A DNA stretch of 10,986 bases, taken from NCBI GenBank assembly GCA_003641345.1, contig QNAD01000030.1, positions 1 to 10,986 of the forward strand. Direction: 5' to 3'. Under the pieces are notes generated by a model that saw only the letters and a program-made list of their open reading frames with translations, did no database searches and was not told the DNA's origin. How positions within the stretch are numbered: position 1 is the first letter of the stretch; each line of letters opens with the position of its first letter. The stretch comes from Candidatus Zixiibacteriota bacterium (GTDB taxonomy: Bacteria > Zixibacteria > MSB-5A5 > GN15 > FEB-12). A program made the translations under genes and the position numbers. Of this stretch, positions 1 through 7,828 are shown one piece after another.

Positions 1-1
1 A

Positions 2-643
2 TTTTTCATTGATACCGCCAATTTAGAAGAAATTAAATCAGCGGCTGAGATGGGTGTTTTGGATGGTGTTACAACTAATCCTTCGTTAGCCGCAAAAGAG
101 ACAAGACCCTATCGTGAACTTCTGGGAGAAATTTGTAAAATAGTGGAAGGTCCGGTTTCTGCGGAAGTTTTAGCTACCGATTATGACGGCATGATTTCAG
201 AGGCACATGAGTTGGCTAAAATAGCAGATAATATTGTTGTTAAAATTCCGACAATTTTGCCCGGGTTAAAAGCAATTAAATCATTGTCCTCAGAAGGTAT
301 TCACACTAATGCTACGTTAGTGTTTTCACCTTCGCAGGCAATATTGGTCGCAAAAGCTGGCGCATCTTTTGTTTCCCCTTTTATTGGACGATTGGATGAT
401 ATCTCTCAAAATGGGATGGAATTGATTGACCAGATAGTTGCTATTTACAATAACTATTTGTTTGAAACTGAAGTTCTGGTTGCTTCGGTCAGACACCCAA
501 TTCATCTTGTAGATTCTGCTTTGATGGGTGCCGATGTTATAACTATGCCTTTTGGTGTCATAAGTAAATTGATAAAACATCCTTTGACCGATATTGGATT
601 GAAGAAGTTTTTAGAAGACTATAAGAAGGCACCTAAAAAATAA
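2..643 (+). CDS. tal: Transaldolase, TalC/FSA-like small family (5' end cut by window)
   Basis: Transfers a dihydroxyacetone unit between sugar phosphates in the non-oxidative pentose phosphate pathway, in the cytoplasm. The reading frame is open from base 2 and begins [11 protein letters not shown], the usual start of this family minus about two residues, so the true start lies just outside the window; the ATG at 50 is internal. The 213 visible residues are close to the family's full length. Motifs, numbered from the first visible residue: DGVTTNPSL (21-29), the Schiff-base lysine K81 in [20 protein letters not shown] (101-113) and SPFIGRLDD (125-133). F127 sits where transaldolases carry Phe and fructose-6-phosphate aldolases carry Tyr, which favours transaldolase over aldolase activity. 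The stop overlaps the purB start by one base (TAATG), so it belongs to the operon that follows. Confidence 0.93.
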   Translation, partial: FFIDTANLEEIKSAAEMGVLDGVTTNPSLAAKETRPYRELLGEICKIVEGPVSAEVLATDYDGMISEAHELAKIADNIVVKIPTILPGLKAIKSLSSEGIHTNATLVFSPSQAILVAKAGASFVSPFIGRLDDISQNGMELIDQIVAIYNNYLFETEVLVASVRHPIHLVDSALMGADVITMPFGVISKLIKHPLTDIGLKKFLEDYKKAPKK

Positions 644-1938
644 TGATTGAAAGATATACTCTCCCTGAAATGGGAAAAATTTGGTCGGAAGAATATAAAT
701 TCCGTACATGGCTTGAAGTCGAAACTGAAGCGGCACGAGCTATGGCGAAATATAAAATTATTCCTGAAAAAGCATTTAAAGTAATTGAGAAAAAAGCTGA
801 TTTTAGTGTTGACCGCATAAATGAAATTGAAAAAGAAGTCAATCATGATGTTATTGCTTTTTTAACATCGGTGTCTGAATATGTTGGTCAAGAAGCATCT
901 TATCTGCATTATGGAATGACATCATCGGATATGCTTGATACAGCTTTATCACTTCAGATGAAACGTGCCGCTGAAATTATTGATAAAAAAATTGGTTTAG
1001 CTTTAACTCTAATAAAACGACAGGCTAATAAAAACAAAATGACGCCTTGCATCGGTCGCTCTCATGGTGTCCATGCTGAGCCAACTACTGTTGGTTTGAA
1101 ATTTGCCATGTGGTTTACGGAGCTGAGCCGTTGCCGTGAAAATTTTAATAAGGCAACCAAAATAATTTCTGTTGGTAAAATTTCAGGTGCGGTTGGTAAT
1201 TTTGCTAATCTTGATCCTAAAATTGAAAACACTGTATGCAAAAATTTAGGGCTTAAACCGGCGGAAGTTTCAACTCAGGTTATTCAGCGTGACAGGCATG
1301 CCCAATTTATTACGGCGATAGCTATTTTAGGGTCATCGCTTGAAAAATTTGGAACTGAAATCAGGAATTTGCAACGAACTGAAATCAATGAGATGGCAGA
1401 AGGATTTACAAAAGGCCAAAAAGGGTCTTCAGCAATGCCGCATAAAAGAAACCCGATTACCGCTGAAAGAATTTCTGGGATTGCACGTCTTTTGCGAGGT
1501 TATTCTCTGTCTGCTATGGAAAATATTACTCTTTGGCATGAAAGGGATATCGCTCATTCTTCGGTAGAAAGAGTTATTATTCCGGATTCAACAATCTTGA
1601 TTGATTATTCTCTTCAAAAATTTATCGAACTTTTGAAAGGGTTAGTCGTAAATGAAAAACGAATGCTCGAAAATATATATTTTCGGGGCGGGATAGTTTT
1701 TTCACAAAGGTTCTTATTACGATTATCAGGTAAGGTAGGTTCCAGAGATAAAGCATATCGTATGGTCCAAAAAAATGGAATGTTAGCGGCTGATGGAAAA
1801 GGTTCGTTTAAAGAGTTAATTAAAAATGATAGAGAGATAGCTCATTACTTGTCATCAAAAGAGATTGACGATTGTTTTAGTCTCGATTACTATACGAAAA
1901 ATGTTAACAAAATATTTAAGAGAGTATTTGGCAAATGA
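643..1938 (+). CDS. purB: Adenylosuccinate lyase
   Basis: Cleaves fumarate from SAICAR in de novo purine synthesis and from adenylosuccinate on the way to AMP; acts as a cytosolic homotetramer. The 431 residues match the length of Bacillus-type PurB and align along the whole protein: MIERY start, HDV with H68, HYGMTSSD (89-96), GRSHGVHAEPTT with the catalytic H141 (138-149), QRDRHA (215-220), and the fumarate-lyase signature GSSAMPHKRNP (261-271), whose mobile loop supplies the catalytic serine. WHERDIAHSS (298-307) is also conserved. The start overlaps the transaldolase stop by one base, and the end overlaps psd by four bases (ATGA), which points to coupled translation. Nothing in it looks broken. 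The match is strong enough that I see no serious alternative. Confidence 0.97.
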   Translation: MIERYTLPEMGKIWSEEYKFRTWLEVETEAARAMAKYKIIPEKAFKVIEKKADFSVDRINEIEKEVNHDVIAFLTSVSEYVGQEASYLHYGMTSSDMLDTALSLQMKRAAEIIDKKIGLALTLIKRQANKNKMTPCIGRSHGVHAEPTTVGLKFAMWFTELSRCRENFNKATKIISVGKISGAVGNFANLDPKIENTVCKNLGLKPAEVSTQVIQRDRHAQFITAIAILGSSLEKFGTEIRNLQRTEINEMAEGFTKGQKGSSAMPHKRNPITAERISGIARLLRGYSLSAMENITLWHERDIAHSSVERVIIPDSTILIDYSLQKFIELLKGLVVNEKRMLENIYFRGGIVFSQRFLLRLSGKVGSRDKAYRMVQKNGMLAADGKGSFKELIKNDREIAHYLSSKEIDDCFSLDYYTKNVNKIFKRVFGK

Positions 1939-2633
1939 TAGCTCGTGAAGGTCTCATATTTATTTTATCAGGAACAGTGCTTACTGTTATTTCATTACTA
2001 CTGTCAACTTTATGGGATAGTCGGGGATTGTTTATTCTAAGTTTGATTTTTGGACTTTTAACGATATTTACAACCTACTTCTTCCGTGATCCAGAACGGC
2101 AGTTTGAAAACAAACCTAATATATTAATATCTCCTGCTGATGGAAAAATTGTTGGTGTTGATACTGTTTACAATGAATTTATAGGTGGCGAGGCGCTAAA
2201 AGTCTCAATTTTTTTATCTGTTTTTGATGTTCATGTGAACCGAATTCCTACAAATGGCGTAATTAATTATGTGAAATATAATCCGGGGGAATTTTTCCCT
2301 GCTTTCGAAGATAAAGCTTCGGATAAAAATGAACAGACCGAAATTGGTATGACAACATCAGAAGGAAAGAAAATTATTTTCAAGCAGATTGCCGGAATTA
2401 TTGCTCGAAGGATTGTTTGTCGTCTTGATGAAAATCAAAAAGTTACTGCTGGTGAAAGATTTGGGATTATTAGGTTTGGTTCCAGAACAGAACTTTTTGT
2501 GTCTATTAATAGCAAACTAATGGTCAAAAAAGGTGATAGGGTAAAAGGTTCCGAAACTGTTATTGGTTACCTAAGTGGAAAAGAAGTAAATGATGTTAAG
2601 AAATCAGCCTCCGGAAAAACGACCGAACTATAG
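1935..2633 (+). CDS. psd: Phosphatidylserine decarboxylase proenzyme (short, PSD-A type)
   Basis: Decarboxylates phosphatidylserine to phosphatidylethanolamine at the cytoplasmic membrane, using a pyruvoyl group made by self-cleavage. The 232 residues have two hydrophobic N-terminal segments (about 6-25 and 31-50) and then the soluble catalytic part. FFRDPER (49-55) and SPADGKIVG (66-74, D69) are typical of the family, as is DVHVNR with H100. The cleavage site is G182-S183 in RFGSR; S183 would become the pyruvoyl group of the alpha chain. D69, H100 and S183 fit the Asp-His-Ser set used for processing in this family. Length and the FGS form of the site indicate the short bacterial/archaeal class, not the longer E. 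coli type with LGST. The gene overlaps purB by 4 nt and pssA by 44 nt; pssA makes its substrate. Confidence 0.94.
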   Translation: MIAREGLIFILSGTVLTVISLLLSTLWDSRGLFILSLIFGLLTIFTTYFFRDPERQFENKPNILISPADGKIVGVDTVYNEFIGGEALKVSIFLSVFDVHVNRIPTNGVINYVKYNPGEFFPAFEDKASDKNEQTEIGMTTSEGKKIIFKQIAGIIARRIVCRLDENQKVTAGERFGIIRFGSRTELFVSINSKLMVKKGDRVKGSETVIGYLSGKEVNDVKKSASGKTTEL

Positions 2634-3378
2634 AGAAATATTCCCAGGGACTTTTACCATGGGTAATGTTGTTTGTGGTTTTTTGGCGATTCTCTCTGCT
2701 TTTGAAGGGAATATTACTACTGCCTGCTGGTTTATAATTCTGGCGGCATTTTTAGATGCTCTTGATGGGAAGATTGCTCGTTTATCGGGTGGAACATCAA
2801 AATTTGGAGTCGAACTTGATTCTCTTGCAGATTTTCTATCATTTGGCGTTGCTCCTGCAGTAATCGTTTATTCTGTTAAATTAAACTCGTTAGGGAAATG
2901 GGGTTGGATAATTTCTGTTGTATATATTATGTCAGCAGTTTATCGACTGGCAAGATTCAATCTGTTTGCTGATACGGATGAGAAAAAAGATTTTGTGGGT
3001 CTTCCTGTTCCAATGGCGGCTATAGCTTTGGTGTCTGGTATAATTTTAAGTTATTATATTTGGGGGAAACTTGAGTATAGTGAATTATTAGTATCAATGA
3101 TTATTTTATTCTCATTTTTAATGATTTCTCATGTGCAATATGATACTATCCCTGAAAAATTTGATACTCAACAAAGCAGATTAAAACTTATTGCTCTAAT
3201 TATTGCCGGTTTACTTATAATATTTCAACCGAGACTCTTATTGTTTCCATTGATGGCATCATATATATTATATGGGATGATTAGAGAGTTATATCGATTA
3301 TTTTTTAAGGGTGTTGGTAAAGCTACCGACCGAAATGATGGTGATTTGAATAGGAAGGAAAATCAGGATGAACAATAA
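2590..3378 (+). CDS. pssA: CDP-diacylglycerol--serine O-phosphatidyltransferase
   Basis: Integral membrane enzyme that makes phosphatidylserine from CDP-diacylglycerol and L-serine, the step before Psd. The CDP-alcohol phosphotransferase motif D-x2-DG-x2-AR-x8-G-x3-D-x3-D is complete: D56, D59, G60, A63, R64, G73, D77 and D81. TFTMGNVVCGFLAI (21-34) is the usual first helix of bacterial PssA. Several further hydrophobic segments follow between about 105 and 235, and the tail is charged and cytosolic. The start is one of two adjacent ATGs (2590 or 2593), preceded by a purine-rich stretch GGAAAAGAAG; the next ATG (2659) would cut into the first helix. The start lies 44 nt inside psd and the end overlaps purS by 11 nt. 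The 262 residues are slightly long for the family because of the N-terminal and C-terminal extensions. Confidence 0.95.
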   Translation: MMLRNQPPEKRPNYREIFPGTFTMGNVVCGFLAILSAFEGNITTACWFIILAAFLDALDGKIARLSGGTSKFGVELDSLADFLSFGVAPAVIVYSVKLNSLGKWGWIISVVYIMSAVYRLARFNLFADTDEKKDFVGLPVPMAAIALVSGIILSYYIWGKLEYSELLVSMIILFSFLMISHVQYDTIPEKFDTQQSRLKLIALIIAGLLIIFQPRLLLFPLMASYILYGMIRELYRLFFKGVGKATDRNDGDLNRKENQDEQ

Positions 3379-3616
3379 CCAGAAAGTGGTTGTTTATGTT
3401 CGATTAAAAGATGGCGTTTTGGATCCGCAAGGAGTTACGATTCATAAAGCCTTAGGGCAAATGGGGTATGATGAATTTGAGTCAGTTAAAACGGGTCGTT
3501 TTTTTGAGCTTGAAATAAAAGATAGTGTTGAAAATATAGATAATCGGGTTAAAGAGGTCTGTTCTAAACTTTTGGTAAATCCCGTTATTGAAAAATTTGA
3601 AGTGGAGAAAGCCTGA
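3368..3616 (+). CDS. purS: Phosphoribosylformylglycinamidine synthase subunit PurS
   Basis: Small subunit of the three-part FGAM synthase (PurS, PurQ, small PurL) that converts FGAR to FGAM with glutamine in purine synthesis. It helps hold the complex together and pass ammonia from PurQ to PurL. The 82 residues are typical. Recognisable blocks are [16 protein letters not shown] (7-22), a region around [25 protein letters not shown], and the C-terminal [17 protein letters not shown] good ribosome-binding sequence (AGGAAGG) lies upstream inside the end of pssA, and the start overlaps pssA by 11 nt. PurQ follows with a one-base overlap, as expected for partners made in equal amounts. Confidence 0.95.
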   Translation: MNNNQKVVVYVRLKDGVLDPQGVTIHKALGQMGYDEFESVKTGRFFELEIKDSVENIDNRVKEVCSKLLVNPVIEKFEVEKA

Positions 3617-4329
3617 TGAAAGTTGGGGTTGTAACATTTCCGGGCTCAAATTGTGATTATGATGCTTATACCGCTGTTAAGTTTGTGATTAAAGAAGAAG
3701 TTGAATTTTTATGGCATAAATCAGATAATCTTTTAGGGTCTGATTTAGTTATATTGCCGGGCGGTTTTTCGTATGGTGACTATCTTAGAGCCGGCTCTAT
3801 TGCTAAATTTTCTCCTATAATGGATAAAGTAATTTCTTTTGCCAGAGAAGGTGGTTTGGTGGTTGGTATTTGCAACGGTTTTCAGGTTTTAACAGAATCC
3901 GGTTTGTTGCCCGGTGCCTTGATTCGTAATAAACATTTGAGGTTTAATTGTAAATTTGTCAATCTAAGAGTAGAAAATAATAACTCCCCATACACTAATG
4001 TTTGTGAAAAGGGGGATATTTTAAATATTCCTATCGCCCACGGAGAAGGGAATTATTATAATTTTGACGGTGATATAAAAAAACTTGAGGATAACGGTCA
4101 AATTGCGTTTAAATATTGTATGCCTGATGGTACATTTAGCACAGAAGCTAATCCTAATGGGTCTGTAAATAATATTGCCGGTATTACTAACGAAGACGGG
4201 AATGTGTTGGGTATGATGCCTCATCCAGAGCGAGCAGTAGAAAATATTCTTGGTTCTACTGATGGAATCAAAGTATTTGAATCGGTAAAAAGGTTTTTAA
4301 ATTCTAAAAAAACGGCGGGTATAACTTGA
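3616..4329 (+). CDS. purQ: Phosphoribosylformylglycinamidine synthase, glutamine amidotransferase subunit PurQ
   Basis: Class I glutamine amidotransferase subunit that hydrolyses glutamine and delivers ammonia to PurL for FGAM formation. The catalytic triad is present: the nucleophile C86 in GICNGFQ, then H203 and E205 in [15 protein letters not shown] (8-14), [14 protein letters not shown] (47-60), and the AHGEGNYY segment (141-148) are standard PurQ features. The 237 residues are normal for the stand-alone form. This form needs PurS and a small PurL; purS precedes it directly, but no purL lies in the window, where many genomes have purSQL together. The start overlaps the purS stop (TGATG), with GGAG eleven bases upstream. 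The stop overlaps the next gene's TTG start by 4 nt. Confidence 0.96.
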   Translation: MKVGVVTFPGSNCDYDAYTAVKFVIKEEVEFLWHKSDNLLGSDLVILPGGFSYGDYLRAGSIAKFSPIMDKVISFAREGGLVVGICNGFQVLTESGLLPGALIRNKHLRFNCKFVNLRVENNNSPYTNVCEKGDILNIPIAHGEGNYYNFDGDIKKLEDNGQIAFKYCMPDGTFSTEANPNGSVNNIAGITNEDGNVLGMMPHPERAVENILGSTDGIKVFESVKRFLNSKKTAGIT

Positions 4330-4592
4330 AAAGACGTGAAGTGATTTTTGTTGTCACCTCTTTGATTTTGGGGGCTGTGATAGGCGGTCTGATAGGTGAA
4401 GCTATCGGTACCTATTTGCCGCCGAGTGCTGCTAAAACTTTGTTTACTATGTCAAAAGAAATTGGTGTTAATACTTTTAGAATAGATTTTTATGCGATAG
4501 CACTTACTTTTGGATTGATGATTAAAATTAATTTTATGTCAGTCTTGTTTGTTCTGTTAGTTATTGTATATTTTAAATGGTGGTATTTTTAA
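4326..4592 (+). CDS. Small two-helix membrane protein, DUF4321-like
   Basis: Function unknown. The 88-residue product has a hydrophobic segment at about 6-29 with glycine repeats ([14 protein letters not shown]), a short loop, then [29 protein letters not shown] (54-82), a second membrane helix. The pattern of a Gly-rich helix ending in GE, followed by an ALTFG..IKIN..S segment, is what I recall for DUF4321, a family of small inner-membrane proteins; this assignment is from memory of the pattern and has not been searched. The start is TTG at 4326, overlapping the purQ stop (TTGA). The next in-frame ATG (4449) would remove the first helix, so TTG is preferred. Its place between purQ and tatA suggests a housekeeping envelope role, but the sequence does not show which one. 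Confidence 0.75.
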   Translation: MKRREVIFVVTSLILGAVIGGLIGEAIGTYLPPSAAKTLFTMSKEIGVNTFRIDFYAIALTFGLMIKINFMSVLFVLLVIVYFKWWYF

Positions 4593-4606
4593 TAATTTAA
4601 TAAATT

Positions 4607-4611
4607 GGAGG
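4607..4611 (+). promoter_or_regulatory. Ribosome-binding site fixing the tatA start at ATG 4617
   Basis: GGAGG lies five bases before ATG 4617. It sits downstream of the in-frame TTG at 4605, so that longer start cannot use it, and ATG 4617 gives the normal TatA N-terminus (MFGMGPWEL). Confidence 0.85.
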
Positions 4612-4616
4612 CAAAC

Positions 4617-4829
4617 ATGTTTGGCATGGGGCCCTGGGAACTTTTAGTAGTTTTTTTAGTTATTTTATTATTATTTGGTGCAAAGCGTCTGCCTGAAATT
4701 GCTCAGGGGATGGGAAAAGGAATTAAAGAGTTTAAGAAAGCAATGAAAGATACAACTGCCGAGTTTAAAGACTCTGTCGATGAGTTAGACCCTACAAAAC
4801 CTGCATCTGATGAAAAGAAAGAAAAATAG
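4617..4829 (+). CDS. tatA: Sec-independent protein translocase subunit TatA
   Basis: Pore-forming subunit of the twin-arginine translocase, which exports folded proteins across the cytoplasmic membrane. The 70-residue product has the full TatA/E plan: a short N-terminus ending in GPWEL, one membrane helix (about 8-21, [13 protein letters not shown]), the hinge [17 protein letters not shown], an amphipathic helix with EFKKAM, and a charged, lysine- and aspartate-rich tail. The FGAKRLPE hinge is diagnostic. TatA and TatB are hard to tell apart by length alone, but the short tail and the hinge fit TatA. There is a 24-base gap after the DUF4321-like gene, so this gene has its own strong ribosome-binding site, as expected for a subunit needed in excess. 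No tatC is present in the window, so the receptor subunit must be encoded elsewhere. Confidence 0.95.
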   Translation: MFGMGPWELLVVFLVILLLFGAKRLPEIAQGMGKGIKEFKKAMKDTTAEFKDSVDELDPTKPASDEKKEK

Positions 4830-4847
4830 AAATTAAAATTTTTTGAA

Positions 4848-5303
4848 ATGAAATTCACACAAGAAGATATTCAAAAAGTTGCAGCTTGTGTTGGTTGTAA
4901 GAAAGTTATATTACATAAAGACCAATACCGTTTAAAAGTTGTTAACAATGATGAAAAGCGAGAGCTTGTGTTGGAGATTTTTCCTGAAACAAGTTTTGGC
5001 AAAACGCGTGGGACATTGATAGTTGTTTACACTGGAAATTCTCATTTGCAGTTGCATAATTGTACCGGTTACGTAATATCCGAAGAATTAGGCGAAGTTA
5101 CATTTATTGCTGAAACCGAAAATAGATTATCTGGATTAGTAATTGAGCGTGGAGCCTCTGCTAATTTGTATGCCGCTTTGAGTCGGGAATTAATTTCATC
5201 TGATTTTACGCAATTAGGTGTCGAAGTGATGTTGTCGGGTGTGGCTCTTTCATTAACCGAAGAGATATTATCCTCAAAAAATGACCCACCTGAAACTGAT
5301 TAA
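4848..5303 (+). CDS. Hypothetical protein, 151 residues, N-terminal CxxC
   Basis: I do not recognise this protein. It has no signal peptide and no membrane segment, and looks like a soluble cytosolic alpha/beta protein. The N-terminal helix-like stretch carries a CVGC pair (C14, C17), followed by alternating hydrophobic strands (about 27-61), LIVVYTGNSHLQLHNCTGYVISEELGEVTFI (57-87), and a second half rich in Ser and Leu ending in a short polar tail (SSKNDPPETD). One CxxC alone does not establish metal or redox function. The ribosome-binding site is weak; the start is 18 bases after the tatA stop. Base composition and frame look like those of the neighbours, so it is probably a real, last gene of the operon, directly before the terminator. 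Confidence 0.7.
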   Translation: MKFTQEDIQKVAACVGCKKVILHKDQYRLKVVNNDEKRELVLEIFPETSFGKTRGTLIVVYTGNSHLQLHNCTGYVISEELGEVTFIAETENRLSGLVIERGASANLYAALSRELISSDFTQLGVEVMLSGVALSLTEEILSSKNDPPETD

Positions 5304-5309
5304 AAGCAT

Positions 5310-5345
5310 AAAAAAACCGACAGCCATAGGCGGTCGGTTTTTTTT
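5310..5345. terminator. Bidirectional intrinsic terminator between convergent operons
   Basis: Stem CCGAC (5317-5321) pairs with GTCGG (5333-5337); after one A-G mismatch, GCC pairs with GGC around an ATA loop. Seven A's precede and eight T's follow, so the hairpin has a T tract in both directions. It lies 6 bases after the plus-strand operon stop and 16 bases beyond the kinase stop on the minus strand, as expected for one terminator serving both. Confidence 0.92.
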
Positions 5346-5361
5346 ATTGGTAACATAAAAT

Positions 5362-7821
5362 TTATTTTGTAAAAGCCGCAACGAATTCTGCTAAATCAGA
5401 TATAACTTCCGAGGCGGATTGGTATCTGTCTGAAGGTTTCTTCCTAAGAGCTTTTTCAATAATATGATCGAACAATAGGGGGATTTGAGGTTTAACATTC
5501 GATGGTTTTTCAGGTTCTTTATTTAGAATAGAATAAATTAGCGAAGTAATATTCTCACCGTTAAAGGGTCGTTTACTCAATAAGAGTTCATACATCAATA
5601 CTCCTAAAGAGAAAATATCCGAACGATTATCTATATCCAATCCCTGTAATTGTTCAGGAGAGATATAATTTGGGGTTCCCATAGCGATTCCTGTTTTGGT
5701 CATTGAATTTGAGTCAATTCTGGCAATGCCAAAATCCATAACTTTGACCTGGTAGTCATTTTGGATCATTATATTAGCCGGTTTTATATCTCGATGAACG
5801 ATATTTTTAGAGTGTGCATATTCCAGAGCACGGCAAATTTGAATTATTATTTGGGAAATAATACGATAATTGAATTTGGTTTTTTTCTTTATCATATCTT
5901 CCAATGTTTGACCTTCAAGATATTCCATGGCAATATATTGTAAGCTACCTTCTGAGCCGACATCATAAATAGTAACGATATTTGGATGTGATAATTTACC
6001 GACAGCCTGAGCTTCGCGTCCCAGTCTTTCTTTTAAATCTTCCATCTCAGATTGGTCATTGATAAAGTCGAGTCTGATTGTTTTAAGAGCTAATGGCCTG
6101 TCGATTGCAGGATCAATTCCTTTATAAACAATTCCCATCGCACCTTTACCGAGCTTGCCTGTTATTTGGTAGCGTCCCAAATTGCTTATCATTCCTGATG
6201 GGGGAGTCATCGATGTTTCCACAATAGGTTCTTCTTTATTGATATTAGTTTCCTGACTATCAGCATGAGTTGAAACAATTTTTAAATCTTCTTCGATTTC
6301 TTTATTATCAATATCCTCTACGGGCGGTATATCAGTATCAGTATTAATTCCCGAAATTGGTGTAGCGGTAGTTTTTTCAGTTTCTTCATTATTATCCAAT
6401 AACGGAGGTGTTTCATCGTTAAAATTATCAATGTTTCTATTAGATTTAGCAATCATTTCAGTTTGCTGATTCTCTTCTTGTTTTTCAGTATCAAATATTT
6501 CTTTAGTTTTTACAGGTTGACTGTCAGTCAGAGATTTGTCCATTTCAAATTTAGGCAAGTTTTTCTTCTTTGAGCCTGCTTCTGATTCATCGCCATTAAT
6601 TAATTGACTGTCTAAAATGGGCGAAACGAGCATGAATAAAAATAGTTCAAGAGCAACATAAACCGTTTCTGCAATAACTTTAAACGAGCTGAATAAGAAA
6701 TAATTTAAATTAGCTAAAAGCATGAAACCTGCAAAAAGTATTATCATACGGTACATATTGGAAACCTGAGGCAATATAAAAGCACACAGACCTCCCAGCC
6801 CGAATAAAATAAGCAATGAGATTAAACCCATATCATATTTTTCAGCAAGTAAATTTTTACTGATGATATTATCTATTGCGGTTGATTTAATAATAAACTT
6901 TTCTGTTTCTGGATTTATTGGCGTTGTAAAAAATTCAGTTAATCCGACATCATCAATACAGATGTAAATTAACTTATTTTTGAATCTTTTAAAATCAAAT
7001 CCTTCATCAAGAATTTTTGCCGCCGAATATTTAGCAAATTGATTACCGGAAGAAAAATTCAAATACATTTCGCTTTTTTTATTGATTGGGATTTGTACCT
7101 TATCGTTTAAATCGATATGAGATCCTTCATATATTTTTATAAGTTCCGGTTTGACATTGAGAAAATTTGCCGCGGCAAGCAGAGTTTGTGACGGGTAGTA
7201 GTAGCCTTCGTAGTTCATAACCAAAGACTGATGTCTCAGTGTCCGGTCATTATCCGGCATAATATATTCAAATCCAAGATAAGGGTTGGCTTCTATTACT
7301 TTATCAGCAGGAAGAAACACTTTGCGAACCAATAAACTTGATTCTTCTTCCATCAATCCCAGTCGATTATTAACCTGAATTGAATAGTTAAACAGATAAT
7401 CAGGGTTGTTGGTCTTTGACCTTCTGAAAGTTGCCAGTGCAATATCATAAGGAAGAACTACATTTTTAACCCAGCTAAGTTGTTCAGCCAAAATTTGAGT
7501 ATATCCTGAAGAATCTTGATAAACATCTTCATTCAATGGAAAATCAACTACAATAGTTTTTGGTTCGCCTGATGCAGTAGCGGCAATAAGGTCAGCGATA
7601 AGATCATGGTTCCATGGCCATTTGCCGTATTTATCCATTGATTTAGCGTCAATAGTTACCAGAGCAATGTTTGGACTGTTGGTATCATTGGAAGTAAACT
7701 TACTTAAAGTATCATTGACTGATTTTTGTAGATTTTCCATTGGACCAAAATTGTTCATATAAAGCAGAACAACAAAAACCGAAGTCAAAAGATAAATTAT
7801 GTATGAGTAATATTTTTTCAT
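5362..7821 (-). CDS. CHASE2-domain transmembrane serine/threonine protein kinase
   Basis: Receptor-like Hanks-type kinase of 819 residues. Order of parts: an N-terminal membrane helix (about 6-22); an extracytoplasmic CHASE2 sensor (about 30-328, with NIALVTIDAKSMDKYGKWPW at 51-70 and TAIDNIISKNLL at 314-325); three membrane helices (about 332-350, 358-378, 384-404), the usual CHASE2 topology; a polar, acidic, Ser/Thr-rich linker (about 408-548); and a cytoplasmic kinase (551-815). Kinase residues are complete: GKGAMG loop (G558, G560, G563), K580, E603, HRD 676-678 with K680 and N683, DFG 696-698, SPE 721-723 and R799. T708 and T710 in the activation loop match the autophosphorylated pair of PknB. 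No PASTA domains. The ligand of CHASE2 is unknown. It is the last gene of a three-gene operon, 7 bases after the phosphoesterase stop, with AGGAAAA as ribosome-binding site. Confidence 0.95.
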   Translation of the reverse strand: MKKYYSYIIYLLTSVFVVLLYMNNFGPMENLQKSVNDTLSKFTSNDTNSPNIALVTIDAKSMDKYGKWPWNHDLIADLIAATASGEPKTIVVDFPLNEDVYQDSSGYTQILAEQLSWVKNVVLPYDIALATFRRSKTNNPDYLFNYSIQVNNRLGLMEEESSLLVRKVFLPADKVIEANPYLGFEYIMPDNDRTLRHQSLVMNYEGYYYPSQTLLAAANFLNVKPELIKIYEGSHIDLNDKVQIPINKKSEMYLNFSSGNQFAKYSAAKILDEGFDFKRFKNKLIYICIDDVGLTEFFTTPINPETEKFIIKSTAIDNIISKNLLAEKYDMGLISLLILFGLGGLCAFILPQVSNMYRMIILFAGFMLLANLNYFLFSSFKVIAETVYVALELFLFMLVSPILDSQLINGDESEAGSKKKNLPKFEMDKSLTDSQPVKTKEIFDTEKQEENQQTEMIAKSNRNIDNFNDETPPLLDNNEETEKTTATPISGINTDTDIPPVEDIDNKEIEEDLKIVSTHADSQETNINKEEPIVETSMTPPSGMISNLGRYQITGKLGKGAMGIVYKGIDPAIDRPLALKTIRLDFINDQSEMEDLKERLGREAQAVGKLSHPNIVTIYDVGSEGSLQYIAMEYLEGQTLEDMIKKKTKFNYRIISQIIIQICRALEYAHSKNIVHRDIKPANIMIQNDYQVKVMDFGIARIDSNSMTKTGIAMGTPNYISPEQLQGLDIDNRSDIFSLGVLMYELLLSKRPFNGENITSLIYSILNKEPEKPSNVKPQIPLLFDHIIEKALRKKPSDRYQSASEVISDLAEFVAAFTK

Positions 7822-7828
7822 GTTGTTT

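Noticed and set aside
50..643. Transaldolase starting at ATG 50
   Set aside because: The frame is open to base 2 and encodes the conserved [11 protein letters not shown] start of the family, so ATG 50 is internal.
4605..4829. Longer tatA reading from TTG 4605 (74 residues)
   Set aside because: The GGAGG site lies after this TTG and fits ATG 4617, which gives the normal TatA N-terminus.
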